Part shown: in pieces, positions 23,551 to 35,630 of the stretch
Layout: each line of letters opens with the position of its first letter
How positions within the stretch are numbered: the stretch's first letter is position 1
Source: Strix aluco
Taxonomy: Eukaryota > Chordata > Aves > Strigiformes > Strigidae
Assembly (NCBI RefSeq): GCF_031877795.1
Contig: NC_133933.1
Span: 70,374,503 to 70,438,502 of the forward strand
Length of the DNA stretch: 64,000 bases
Direction: 5' to 3'
Made by a program: the position numbers and the translations under genes
Notes under the pieces: generated by a model
Told to the model about the DNA's origin: nothing
What the model saw: the letters and a program-made list of their open reading frames with translations, nothing else
Database searches by the model: none

Positions 23551-26500
23551 ATTTTCACATGGTTTCCTAGGGATAGCAAAGTCTATGCAATTGGTCTGTC
23601 TGTTCATCTTTCAGTTCCATTCCTTGTTTTTCCTCCTCCTCCTCTCCCACCCAGGCAAGTTTAAAATATCTTTAGCATGCCTGTCCAGTTACAACCAAAG
23701 TTCCTGGGGTGAGACAGTGGAAAAATAAAAATCTCAAAGATATGACAAATCCATAAGTGTCCTGACAACAAGCAACTGGACAGAGTGCTGTGTGGATTCA
23801 TGCTCTCGCACAGAGGAAGGCAGCTGTGATTATGCTTCAAGCTGTCTAGCACAGATGCCAGCCGGCTGGTCAGTGCACACACACCGCCCAGGTAGCCAGT
23901 TCATGCCCCATTTAACTTATATGAGATTTTTCCAAAAGCCTGACCAAGAGTAATACAGACCGAATCAGAGCAATCCTGTGGGTTGTATGTTATAGAAGAT
24001 CAAGGTGGTAACCTTTATAGTCTTACTGTCTCTGAATCCATGAAAATGAAGCCAGTGAAGAAGGCAAAAAAAGTTAACCAGTCAGCTTCTCCAAGGGAAA
24101 CAGCCATGTCAGAGAACAAAGAGGAGTTTAAAAGTCCTACTCCAGTTAAACAAGTGCCACTGGGTCTGACTTTGCCCTGCTTTCCAAAGGGACAGCTCAG
24201 AGGTGTGTGAGCAGGGCTACCAGGGAAGTCAGAGAGGTGGCCATGGCATTGTCTCATCTGTGGCAGACTTTAGCTGTCCAAGGGGGAAATGGGGGCTGCC
24301 CTGGCTGCTGTCCTGGCCCTCTGCTGCACAGACAGCACAGTCAGCACAGACAGATCAACAGGACATCCTTCCCCATCTTGGCCCTGTGTCCCACCACAGT
24401 CATAGGCTCTGCCAGTGTCTCCAATTCACGTAATTGCTTGGGCTGACAACTGCACCATTCCCTGCTATTCGGGCAATGATGTATGGGTGGGCAGCTGGGG
24501 CATTAACCATTGCACTTCTGGCTCAGACTGCACGGCCAGCACAAAGGTGGCTTGCCTCGGCCCATGCAGCCCTTGCCCTGCTCCCCCTTCCTCTGTGCTG
24601 AGGCACATATGCACCCCTGCAGAGCTGCCCACTGCTCTTGCTGAAGAGCAGCACAGTGAGGATGCTTATGGAGCACTTATTCTTCAGCTGGACCTGGGTC
24701 ACCATGCAACACTGACAGCACTAAACGAGAGTAATACAAGGGCAGGAGCAAGCATTTGAGGGATACAGGAGGTAAAGGAGGCTTGAGTCAGGCATGAAAC
24801 ACCAGCACAGCAACATTGTCAGCCAAATCCACAAGCAAATGTAATTCACAGCCCCCCAGGCAGTGAGCCCAGGCTGAACTCGGTTGTTTCAGTGTCACTA
24901 GTCTTCGAGCTGTCCCACTGAACACTAACTCAGGTATAACTACAGAAACTTCAGTCACACCTTACGGTGTCATATGGGCATGTCCTGTGAGAGTCTCATA
25001 TACTGTAAGCAAGCTTTTCTCCCTAGTGCATTTCATTTATCCTGAGTGTTTCCCTTGCAAAGCAGTCTGCACAGGAGGAAGGAAGCTCCCCAGGAGCTGG
25101 GGCTGTGGGGTGAGCTGGCGAGGAGCTCCCCAGCTGGGAGCCTGCAGCCTTCAAGAGAGGCAAAGTGTCAGTTTGCACAACCTCCTTTGCCAGGGAACAG
25201 CATCCAGCACTTGCTCAGAACATGCTGAGAGGTAATTTAAGACTGTGACTGACAGATTTATTCCTATTTCCTTTTCAGATAAGTGCTTGGTAAATAGGGG
25301 TCACGTTGCTGGGGCTGTGGTAGGTGCAGTGACAGGCTGGCTTTACTTGAGCACACATGTGTGACTTTAGCATTCAGGCTGATTACAGCCATCCTAAAAC
25401 CCAGCTTTGAAGCAGTATATTACCTCATACATTTTCAGTATTAGAAATGAGGAAGCTAGTGGCTTGAGCAGGCTTGTTCCACCTTTCACTCTCAGCTTGA
25501 GCCATACATGGGAATTCAAAGGTATCATCTGATGCCATGGGGTTCTACTTTAGACAATGATGGAAAAGACTGGACAATGCAGGTGTTGCTGCTTCTGAAT
25601 TCAAGGTGGCACCTACACTCCTGCACTCTGCAACCCAGTGTTACACAATTCCATGAGGAAAAGCAGTGTATACCCTGCCTGCCCAGTCACATCCCCAGAA
25701 GATGCAGTCCTGAGTAGGTTGGTGCAGGACTAGCCTACCACAGCAAACTATTGGCTCAGGCTCAGGTTAAGCTGCAAGCTGTCCAGTTTTGTACAGTGTA
25801 GAACCACTGCTAATAAAGCAGTCTTTATTGCCAGCTCCTGAATGAAAAAAAGGCTGAGCCCTGGAGAACAGCAGGGTCATTTAGTGTGACCAATATTCTT
25901 GAATATTTTTTTGCAGGGGGCATAATTCATTTTCCTATAAATGTACACAAACAAATAGGAACTAGGAACCTTGCAAAAAGTTATCTCTTGCACTTGAAAC
26001 ACAGAAAACTTGCAGGGCCCTGGTAGGTCCCACAATTTCTCCAGGTCTCCAGCCCCACCAGCCCAGCCCCACCAGTGCAGGTACCTGCAGGCTGCTGGGG
26101 CCACCACTGGGATGAACCCTGGGTGCAGCCTGACTTCTCCCTCTTGGTGTCACCGTGCAATGCCTTAGCTGTTCTGCTGTTTCAGTAACACCCCAGACCC
26201 CAAATACTTTGCAAGGGCTTTGAGCCACAGTGAAGCCAAGTTTGTTTTGAAAGCTCATCAGCCTATGATGTGGGCCCTAGCAGATGCCTTACAGAAGACT
26301 TGTGGGTACCTCTTCTGCTGCTGTTTGCTTCTCTCATGCACCCCCTCTGCAGACACCAAAGGGAAGGGGCTGCTGACTCCTTCTGAAGAAACTGCAGCTC
26401 AGAAGGCCTCATGTCAGCCTAGAAAACATAAGATAAAAAGAAGGGTCCTGTTTTTGTGCAAGGAGAAAAGGATGTTTACAGGTCTTATTCCAGGGAAGAA

Positions 26501-29109
26501 AGAAAAAAGCTCTGGGGGATGGTGCAGAAGAGATCTCTGAACACTGGAAAAGGTTCTAATAGCAGTATATCTGCCTGAATAAACACAGTCAGCCAATAGT
26601 GGTACAGAGTTAAATATCACACTAACTTCCTTCATATCTTCCTCCCTATGGTCCTGACCTTTACTCTTCCATCTCTGTTACCTGCCTTCTGTGTTTCCTA
26701 TCTTCTTTCTCTTTCTGAGGCTGTTCTGCCTTCCCTGACTAATGCCCACATGTTCTCCAGCGATAAATACCAGCTGCCCTTTCTGAAATCAGTGATGAAT
26801 TAGGGGGGGGAGGGAAAAAAAAAAAAAAAGCTGAAGCCAAATTTTCTGTGGTTGTTAAAAGACACTAAACCTGACTCTGGAGAGGCACCCTCTTGAAAGC
26901 CCAGGACTCTTTTGTCAAAGCTGTCAGCCAAGGAAGTCTTGTGTGTGGAGGGAGAAAGCCTGGTGGTCTGCACATCACTCACAGCTGGGCTGGCACCAGG
27001 CTCTCTGTGAATTGAACAGAGCAGAAGGCAGCACCGAAGATTTGCTCTGCTTTTCTCTGGGAGCCAGAAAAAAGTTAAGACTTGCTTTGAAAGCAGTCAT
27101 CCTTTCCTGCTGACAGCCCAAAGGACACATCTGTTTCTGCCTCAGGAGGTGTGTTAGTGAGGGGTAAGACTGAGACTCCCAGTTCTTTGCCCAAGTTTGC
27201 ATCTGATTAACAATGTGGCCTTGTGAAATTTCCTTAGCTTGAGAAATGTAATGTCTGTAATGAGCCTCAGAAGGGCTTTGGGGAGGAGGCTTTGATGGGG
27301 ATTAATCTGTGCAACATAAAGGAGTTGCTTTTCACTTTGGCAGCATGGACAACCTTAGTAGGTATTTCATTCAGCTAGTCCTGTGAGCTTTAAGGATTCA
27401 GATGCTCAATTGGGATTTATTCTGTAGTCGAAAGGAGAGACAAAATTAGCAGGGATAAAACAGAACTTACAACAGCTATGTGTAAACCTCTATCAAACAT
27501 CCTTTTTGCTCAGAGCTTAACCTACAAATATGCTGTGTAGTCCTCCTTTTCATTGCAGAACAAGTGTGTGGTGTCTTTATAGTGGCAAGATCTAGCATAA
27601 GAATAAAGTCTTCTTGGCATTCATCTTCAATCACACTGATGCAAACACGCAGAGGTGTCTGTAACTGTGCTTTAAGTGAAGGGCTAAGAAAACTGCCATG
27701 CATATCTTTTTTTCTAGACTCCCAGGAGCTGTGAGTCAATCACAGCTGAATATGCATAGAAAGTCCCAGATAACCTTGTTGGAATTTCATTACAGGCACT
27801 GTGTGAAAGTTGTGCAGAAGTGTAGAAGTTCAGCTGGTATATAGAAATCACAATACAATATTTTAAATGTTTAAAAACTGCTGGTAAATGCAAAGGAGTT
27901 CCACAGCCAGCCTTCATTAGTATAAAAGATGGTTAAGTTTTCTCTTATTACTACAATGTTTTGCTTTTCCATCTTCATTTCCTCTAATTGTTTCAGTATT
28001 AAACATAACATCAGTGTTAGCAAAACTAGTCTTCCTTTGTCATCCTAAAGCCTGGCAGTGAGTGTGGTCCCTGAGACCTGGCACACATGGGTACATGAGA
28101 GTGATGACGGTCCCTGTGGGCTCCCCTGTGTTTGTGGATGCTGCTCGCCTGCTCCTGCCAAGCATCTCCTGGGTGGCTCTGTCCCCTCCCATGGTAGAGA
28201 CAGACATGCAAAAACTGTCTTGTCAAAAAAATGGGATGGCGTTAACGCAGATCATGGCTTCACCATCCGCAGGGTGGAAAGCTGTGCAAGGAAAAAGGCT
28301 TTCACCGCCAGCTTCCCTAATGGGGCAAGCAGAGAGTCAGCTCCTTGCTTGGCTGCTCTGGAGCTGGGTTAGGAGACTGTGTGGTGGCTGCCCCGAGCTG
28401 TAATCAGACTCAAAGGCACTCAGAAAGTCAGCCTTGAAGGCTGCTTGGATCATTTTCTCATTTTTGCTTTTGCTTGGTGTTAAGTACCATCCCTAAATAC
28501 ATTAATGAAGCAGAGTCCATAAACTCTGCTATTAATTCAGTTGAAAAACATGTCAGCTTGACAAGCCAATAGTCTATTAATTGAATAAGTTATTTGGATA
28601 GTAAGGCATGTGGATAAATAGATTTATTACTGAGCAAGAATTTAGAAGATATGTTATTCATTATGTTCTGTTCATAGATATTTCTCTTAGCTTGTTATCT
28701 AGAGAGATATGTGTATATATTATAGTTAACATCTTATGTATTTTGGTATTTGTCCATATGCATATACATTTTGGGGAAAACAAATGTGTGCAATTAGTTT
28801 TTAAGATATTAAGTATGCACTCACTGTAGGTATTCTGCAACATCTTTTCCATCAAAAATATGGTTATTTTACATGCTCACAACGGAAAAGGCATGAGTAT
28901 TTGGCCTACAGTTTTCTGTGCTTGAATAGCTTAACCAAGAATGTTCTTGAAGGAATAAATAAAACTTCTTGAAATTTTGTTTGATCATGGAAAAATGGAA
29001 ACCAAACATCTTCTGCCTTTGTTCTTTTGAACTTGGATAGTGAAATTCAAAAGTTGGAAAAGATACTCTTTAATTACGTGCTGAGGACTGAGATGTTAAA
29101 AACACAGCA
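23551..29109. other. Long unannotated stretch
   Basis: About 5.6 kb without a gene or transposon I can support. It includes a GC-richer patch near 24200-24760, a tandem CAGCCCCACC duplication near 26050-26076, and a G8-then-A15 tract at 26803-26829. Near 28490-28620 there are several ATTAAT/TTAATT strings. Short open frames here look like chance. Confidence 0.5.
26803..26829 (+). repeat. G8/A15 purine tract
   Basis: Eight G, then AGGG, then 15 A residues. It is simple purine-only DNA with no associated element visible. Confidence 0.9.
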
Positions 29110-29175
29110 TCATAATAATAATAGCAATAGTAGTAGTAATAAATAATAATAACAATGATAATAATAACAAATAAT
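29110..29175 (+). repeat. Imperfect (TAA)n microsatellite
   Basis: About 66 bases of TAA/ATA triplets interrupted by TAG, GCA and CAA units. The level of interruption suggests an old array. Confidence 0.9.
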
Positions 29176-30573
29176 GCAGGGAGGGCCTGGGCATCCTGGG
29201 GATGCTCTGCAGTGCAAATGAGGATGCTGTGTCTCACTGCCAGGGGGCAACATCCCCTGTTGTGTGGCTGCTCTGCAAGAGGAAGGGAGCCACTGGCAGT
29301 CTGCTGCTTTGCCAGGACTTCCTTCTGAAACTTTGCCTTAAGGAGAAAAGTTTCATCTCCTACAGCTTCTGGTTAATCTCAGTGGATTTTTGACAAGCCA
29401 TGAGATTCATGCCTTACATTGTCCATGTTCACACCACTACCTCAAGAAGGGATGTAAACCTGACTCTGCCTTGGTACTCCCATAGGCTGTGAGAGATCTA
29501 GGATTTTACTCATTAATTTTTAAGTTTACTCATCTTGAGATTTTGAATCAAAGACTAGAGAAATCAGTGGTACCATGTTACAATTTCGGTATTTCATTAA
29601 TGGCGCTTTCTTCTCTTACTATATTCAGGATGAGTGATTGCCTGGGTTAGCTCAGACACCTACTAGAACACGCTGCATTGGAAATAACCCAGTGTAAGCC
29701 ACGGCTTTGGCAGGGAAGCTCCATGACTCCATGTTGCTTGGCTCAAGGTTCTGCTCTGCTGTCTCTTAAGGCTGGTTTAAGAGTGAGCTAGTGTCAGAAG
29801 AGCTTGTTTTATCTTCCCTCAGTCACCTTTCAGCCTGCCACTGGCAACATGTTGTTGTGGTGTCCCTCAGACTGGTACCAGTGTTCACATAGACATGCAG
29901 TGAGATGGATCCCACAGTTTAGCTGGCTCAAAGCTAATCTTTACTTTTATAACTGCCATTGACAGGTTAATTTTCAGCAGCTGTCTGAGTGAAGGTAGTG
30001 TTGGCCCAAGGGAGGCAATGAGTGGAGTAAGGAGAAGGTAGTGAGGTCTACAGGACTAATCATGTTAGTAAAGAGCAGCTCACGTATTGATCTTAAGTGA
30101 CCAAGAGACAATAATACCCTTGCAGAGCATGGCTTGCTATAGGCAGTACTGTTAAAGGGCATTTTCTCCCCTCCCCTCTTGTAAATTTCCACTTGTAAAA
30201 TATGCTATTATATAGACACCTAAGTATACTATAAAATCGAGTCTGTTTTTCTATGCTTCACTGTTCTTCAGTTCTCAAATAAAGCACAGAAGAGAAGACA
30301 GTGAGGGAATTAAGGAAAAGAAAGAGAAGATAAGGGAATTTAAAAATGGGTCTTTGACCTGCAAAGCAGTGATGAGAATTTTCTCTTTGGTCTATGGAAA
30401 TTAGTCTGCTGCCTAGATAGAGATAAGTCTGCAATGCAACTTCATTCTTGCTGAGCTTTTCTTTCCTTTAATCCTGCTGACTAGAAACAGTCTATTTCTG
30501 TACTATAAGCATCATCTACTTCAACTGAAAAGCCTTAATTTAATTTTTCTAGACAGGACTGTGAGATGTTTCT
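29176..30573. other. Unannotated unique DNA
   Basis: No gene, transposon or clear regulatory element is recognised. Confidence 0.5.
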
Positions 30574-31191
30574 GTGGTTGCTATTATGAACAGAAGAAAG
30601 CTAGGTAAAAACTACTTATTTCTCAAATTAAATATAGTGACTGAAGATTTAAATCCTATGAAATTGGGCAGCATATTTTTGATTCTTCTGTATCATCTTG
30701 AGAGATTCATGTATGTGACTACTGTTTTCTGGCTCCATAGAGAGAATAAAATATATAAATCAGGTACTGAAGTTCATCTGCAATTCATCTGCTGGGAAAG
30801 GGGGAATAAGAGAGGGAGCCCTTTTGGAGACTCATCTGATAACAAAATTATAAATGAAATGCTTGCATGGCAGCAGCAGTTGTGAGATGAGGAGTGCAAT
30901 GTGAAGTACAAAAATGCAAAGCTAGCTCATGAACTAGTCATAGCTGGCTTAATTTCACTGAAGTTGCTGGATTTGCAGTCATATGTTTTCCAGCTGAAGA
31001 GCAGAAAAGTGAAGAGCTTTCATCAGAAACAGTGTAAAAATGTATTTCAGAAAGACATAAATATTGGGCTGGTGGGCATGAAAGAGGCAAAAGAGAAGTC
31101 TGTAGTTAGTTTTTCTCATTTGAAGAGAGAATTGCTGACACAGACTGACACACTGCAGACAACTGAATCAATTCCCTCAATATCACTGTAG
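30574..31191 (+). other. Long near-open frame with one internal stop, unrecognised
   Basis: A single frame stays open for 206 codons apart from one TGA at 30883-30885. The product would be Lys-, Leu- and Ile-rich without an obvious signal peptide, domain or repeat, and I recognise no family. No promoter, splice site or poly(A) site is tied to it. In AT-rich DNA this length with one stop is uncommon but not outside chance. It could also be a very old retroelement piece that I failed to identify. Confidence 0.15.
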
Positions 31192-32098
31192 GAAAAGATG
31201 GAGGAATTGCTAACGGTGGTGAAAGGGCCAGCAAGACAAAATGCTGTAATGCTGCAAGAACTTCATTATGAAGCCCTATAGAAATATAAAAACAAGTTGT
31301 TTTTTTTTTCCACTGGCACAGTGGATTTGAGAAGGCTCTGACTGTGGCTCAGTGGTTCATGAGCACGTCCTGGCAGCTGGGCTTTCCCAGCTGCAGCTCC
31401 CATGGCTGCAGTCAATGGTCATCCATCCACACATAAAATGACCCTGCTCCTCCAATGATACATTTATTAATTTTTAATCTCTTGTGTTTGGTAGAATTTT
31501 TCTTAAATGTCTTTCAAGTTTTGACATGTGGTTTTTGTCATTGTGGTTGTCTTTCCTGAGTTCCTCGCATACAGGCAGAGACTCCCTTCACTGTCTTCAG
31601 CACCTGGCACAGAGATTTCAGAGGGTGTAAATCATGGAAATAGTGACCCACTGCAATACCAGTTATGGATATCATGGATTTGTCAGCAGCAGGTCACATG
31701 CCTGTTTCTATAACATTTGTTGTAAAATATGGATGCTGCTCATGCCATCACAGGAGCCTCATATTTTATGTTTGCTGTCAGGGTTGTTTTTATGAGTGAG
31801 AAAGCGGAGCAGCCAGCCAGGAGCTCCTACCTGTGCCTACACCGCAAAGTGGGGAAGCCTCACAGGGGAACTGAAGTGAGTAGAAAATGATGTCCTCTCT
31901 TTAGGTCATCTGTAAACTTCCACACGCAATGAAACAGAAGGTGATGTCTTAAGAGAGGCCATTTGACAAGAAGCAGAGTGGTAGCTGTAGCCACAGCGGC
32001 AAGCTAGAACCCAAAGATAAGCTGCTATGGCTGAAGTTAGGTGAGAAGCAGGATTTTAGGACCTCCCTGCCCTATTATTTTTTGGTGGGAAATTGGAC
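31192..32098. other. Unannotated unique DNA
   Basis: No gene or element is recognised. A run of 10 T occurs near 31301. Confidence 0.5.
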
Positions 32099-32396
32099 TA
32101 GTGATGTCCAAACTATTTTGATTGTGCAGTAAAAAACTTTTGAGCGCACACCCCTAATACATATATATTCATTTATAAATTATACACATGTACGACTGTA
32201 TTAATGCAATATGAACATTATAAAACATACACAAAAATAGAAATTAAAACAGGATAAGATAAAGGTGAAACAAATGTCTTTTTAATTTTATCTTTAAGCT
32301 TAATTAATTAATGGTACCAAAAAAAAAGGGTACAAAATGGCACAAAAAAGGGTACACACAGCTTGGTGTGCACACACTCCACTTTGGAGACCACTG
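32099..32396. mobile_element. Probable non-autonomous hAT DNA transposon (MITE-like), 298 bp
   Basis: The ends form imperfect terminal inverted repeats. The left end reads TAGTGATGTCCAAACT and the right end, reverse-complemented, reads CAGTGGTCTCCAAAGT. The CAGTG start followed by a C/T-C-C-A-A-A core is typical of hAT (Charlie-type) elements. The 8 bases outside each end, AATTGGAC and GTTTAGAC, agree at five of eight positions, as expected for an old hAT target duplication. The interior is AT-rich with no transposase, so it would have depended on an enzyme supplied elsewhere. Seen: the ends and flanks. Inferred: the superfamily. Confidence 0.55.
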
Positions 32397-32404
32397 GTTT
32401 AGAC

Positions 32405-35400
32405 AGCCCCCATACTCCAGGTGCCCTGAAACCCTCTCTGGAACGCAATGTCTCCGTCTTCCCCACAAGAGGCCATGGGTGTTTGCCTTGCATCTGACCA
32501 CCTTCTCCTCCCCACCCACGTGGCTCTGAGCCAAGCTATCTCCACTCCTGCACCTACCACAAGCATCTTGGCAAGCATTGCATTTAGAAATCCCCTGCCC
32601 TGGGCACCTCTGTTAACCACTCTAACGTTGCCTGTATCAGATTAATACAATCACTTAAGCAGAAGGTGATGAGCTTTTAATTACATCCATGGTATGTTCA
32701 GCCTGTGTGGCGCACAGATGTGTTATTTTTCTGCTTGATACACCCATCAGTCCTAATTATTCTAAACCATTGGAGTCAGAACAATGCAAAAATGTCAAAG
32801 GATACTCTTTTGACTTTTTGTACAACTAGTGTTCAGGCAAATAACTTTGGGTCCAAAAATACCAGGTCTCTCCATCATTCACTTTATCCTGAAGAAGCAG
32901 ACCCCCCACCTGTCTTCTAGAAATAATTTAAGCTTAACACCACCACTAGTAACAGCTCAACCACAACCTGCAGAGAATTTCCACAAATTCAAGCAATGGA
33001 AAGGCCTACACATCCATGTACCTTCCCCACACTCTCCAGCCCTAGGAGGAAATAGGTTTGGTCATCTTCCCAGGTCTGGGAAGCAGCCCCTGCCCTGCAA
33101 GATGGGCAAAACCCTTGGCTCTCATCAACCCTGGCTTTCTTCTTACATCATCTTCCAGCCTTCTGCCATTCTTCTATCTCCTAACCCTAACCCTAAGACC
33201 AAACAGAACTTCAATGACAGTGTGGGCAGACCAGATGCCTGGCCATGGCCCAACTTGCAGCATCATCCACCCTTGTTTTTGCTCTTCGGCATATTTTTTT
33301 GTGTAGGCTTCATGGGAAACCTAATCACAGTTATTCCCTCTGCAAGATGTTAAAGGTTTTCTGGCTCTGCTCTGTGGTAGGGCCCTGGAGGAGGCAGCCC
33401 CCACCATGGCTTGGGTGTGCAGCTTCCCATGCTCAGGGAGTGGAAAGCAGCAGTTATCTTAGGGGACAAGGGCTTTGCTTTTCTTTCTCAGTAGAGTTTG
33501 TGCCAAGTTATGGTTTCTGTGAGGGTTATAAAAAGATGGCACAAAGCCCAGGAATTTTTCCTGATTTTAGTAAGACCTTGACCACCACCATGAGTGTGGC
33601 TGATGGTGATGACTGAGGGGTTTTGTTGCATGCATCTTTGGGTGGGTCTGTGGACTGTCATTCAGCTTAGGTCTAGACTTTATCTGGTGTTTGAATCAAG
33701 CAATCTAAACCTTTCAATCCCTCAGCTGGGACCTCGTTATGCAGAAGGCTGAGCTAGGAAGAAGGCTGGCATGGCTTGGGTCCAAAACCTGTGCTCACCT
33801 TTTGTAGACTGAGTCCTGTGGTGTACCTTGGGGATGGTTCTGTAAGCTGGTCACAAATTTAGGGTTGAACCCCATGGGGAAAGAGGGCTAATGTCCTCAC
33901 CAAATATCCATGCCTACACTCTTCATAGCTGTTCATGTCCTCTAAAATCTGATAACTAACCAAGGATGTTTGTTCAAGTCTGCAGCACCTGAGCATTTAT
34001 GAAGGTGGCTGCCTTCAATTACAACCCATCTTTTCTCTCTTTTCTCAAGTGTAATTCTCTGCCTGGATGGACTTAAGGGCAGGGTACTGATTAGTGCTGG
34101 AGAATCGATAGCCTCAAGAACAAAAGTCATTGCTGGCATTTAGATAAACTGGAGTTTACAGAAGGAAGGAGCTGGCAGTAGTAGCCAGGGTTTTTGTTCT
34201 CTTCTTTTCTTGTTGTTTCTCAGTGTGTTACTCAGGCTGTGTTAGGATTTCGTCTAACTGGGAGTTAGGAAACCTGCATCCTTGGGAAGCCAGGTTGCTC
34301 CTGGGCAGGGCTGGGCAGTGGAAGATTCCTCATGCCACTTGTGGGAGTCACAATCCTTCTTCTGGTAGAGAAAGGACCAGTTTCCTTGTTAATTACTGCA
34401 GGTTAGTGTGAGTTTATGTTTTGCCCTAGAGTCAGGCAAACCTGGGAACATTACAGAATACCTAAGTACTCCGTACATGACCTCTTTAAAACAATTTCTG
34501 TACCAAGATGAAGCTAACAGCTGTGTCGCCCAGCCTATTAGAAAACAAGGCAAAGCAAGACTACTGCTGTTGAATTTGAAGTTCAGAAAACATGTCTTGA
34601 AACAATTTTCCAGGAAAGGTTTCCTTTTTAATTCCTGAGAAGTATTTATGACAGGAGTTAAATTTGTAAAAAGAAAAATGTTAATCTCTGGCAGAGCTGT
34701 ATTCTTTCATTATCTTAGAAAAGTAATTTCTGGAGAAGACATTTATATAACAAAACAGTTTGTCTGATTACTTTCCTGAGTATTTATCTTAATTTCTTTG
34801 TCATGACGGTAAAATGATAAACTTTGTTGCTAGTACCTAAGGAGCAGACATGTTTCAGTCTCTTTGGGCTTCTGAGGTAGCCATGAGAGTAAAACTCTTT
34901 CGCAGCTTTTATAGTTGACCTTATTTTAATAGCTGCATCACTAAAGAGGGTGGGTTTTTTCTGGTTTCTTGGTGAAAATATCAAACTCTGAAATTCTCTC
35001 AGAATGTCCTATTTGACCTCTGCTTATAGCATTTTTATGGCACATGTTAATAATTCATGGGGAAAAAATAATTGTGGTTAAAATTCTACTTGTAGCTGGG
35101 TAAAAGCAACTTATTGACCTTTCTAAAGGCTTTTCTTTCCATTTTTTTATTGTTTATCCGTACATTTTTTTTTAAATTTGAACATCAGAGGTTCCTATGC
35201 AAAGCACAACTTCTTGTTGTATGATTCTGGATAACTTTGAAGTGCCCTGAGCCAACTGAAAATTCAGGAAGGATTATTTCTCAGTTGCATAGAATATTCC
35301 TGGACCAGCAAATTGAGTAGTACACAGTGGCGTATGCTCTGCTATCAAGGAAGTTTTGGGACCATTTCCATTATGCAGAGGCCAGTCATCAGAAAAAAGA

Positions 35401-35446
35401 ATGAGCACTGACTATGAATATGGTCAAGAAATGTGTTCTCAGTGGC
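32405..35446. other. Unannotated DNA with a 174-codon chance-like open frame
   Basis: No gene is recognised. An open frame at 32829-33353 is the longest uninterrupted one in the window, but it lacks an early ATG, has low-complexity Pro/His/Ser content and matches no family I know. A short telomere-like CCCTAA string lies at 33180-33196. The rest is unremarkable AT-rich DNA. Confidence 0.5.
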
Positions 35447-35630
35447 ACTTTACATCCAGAAATGCACAAATACTTTACGAGTTTCAGTTCTTACAATACT
35501 ACCTTGAAGTAGCAATATTTTACCTAGCTGTACATAAGGATGGGCAAACTGAGGCATCAAAGAATTTCCTTGCCTTACACTAAGGGCATTGCCCTGAGTC
35601 CCCTGCTCTGAATTCCAGTTTCTGCTTAAC
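35447..35630 (-). repeat. Ancient MIR-like SINE relic
   Basis: The plus strand follows the reverse complement of MIR in order. It starts with GGCACTTTACAT, then ACAATACTACCTTGAAGTAG (MIR: ACAACCCTATGAGGTAGG), then GATGGGCAAACTGAGGCATC (GATGAGGAAACTGAGGCACA). It continues with AAGAATTTCCTTGCC (AGTAACTTGCCC) and AATTCCAG. Several blocks in the correct order with plausible gaps make chance unlikely. MIRs are tRNA-derived SINEs from early amniote history and are usually hard to see in birds. Borders are approximate. Confidence 0.6.

Noticed and set aside
25430..25520. Possible further MIR-like segment (AGAAATGAGGAAGCTAG)
   Set aside because: Only one short block resembles MIR and the following bases do not continue the match.
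29640..29700. GGGTTAGCTCAG string reminiscent of a tRNA D-arm
   Set aside because: No matching acceptor stem, anticodon arm or T-arm (GGTTCGAATCC) could be found at the required spacing.
33180..33196. Telomere-like CCCTAA repeat
   Set aside because: Fewer than three units. This is expected by chance and is not an interstitial telomere.
32829..33353. Longest uninterrupted frame (174 codons), with a hydrophobic end that loosely resembles the first membrane helix of a GPCR (FMGNLI)
   Set aside because: There is no early ATG, no further membrane helices or receptor motifs follow, and the rest is low-complexity Pro/His/Ser text. A four-residue resemblance is not evidence.
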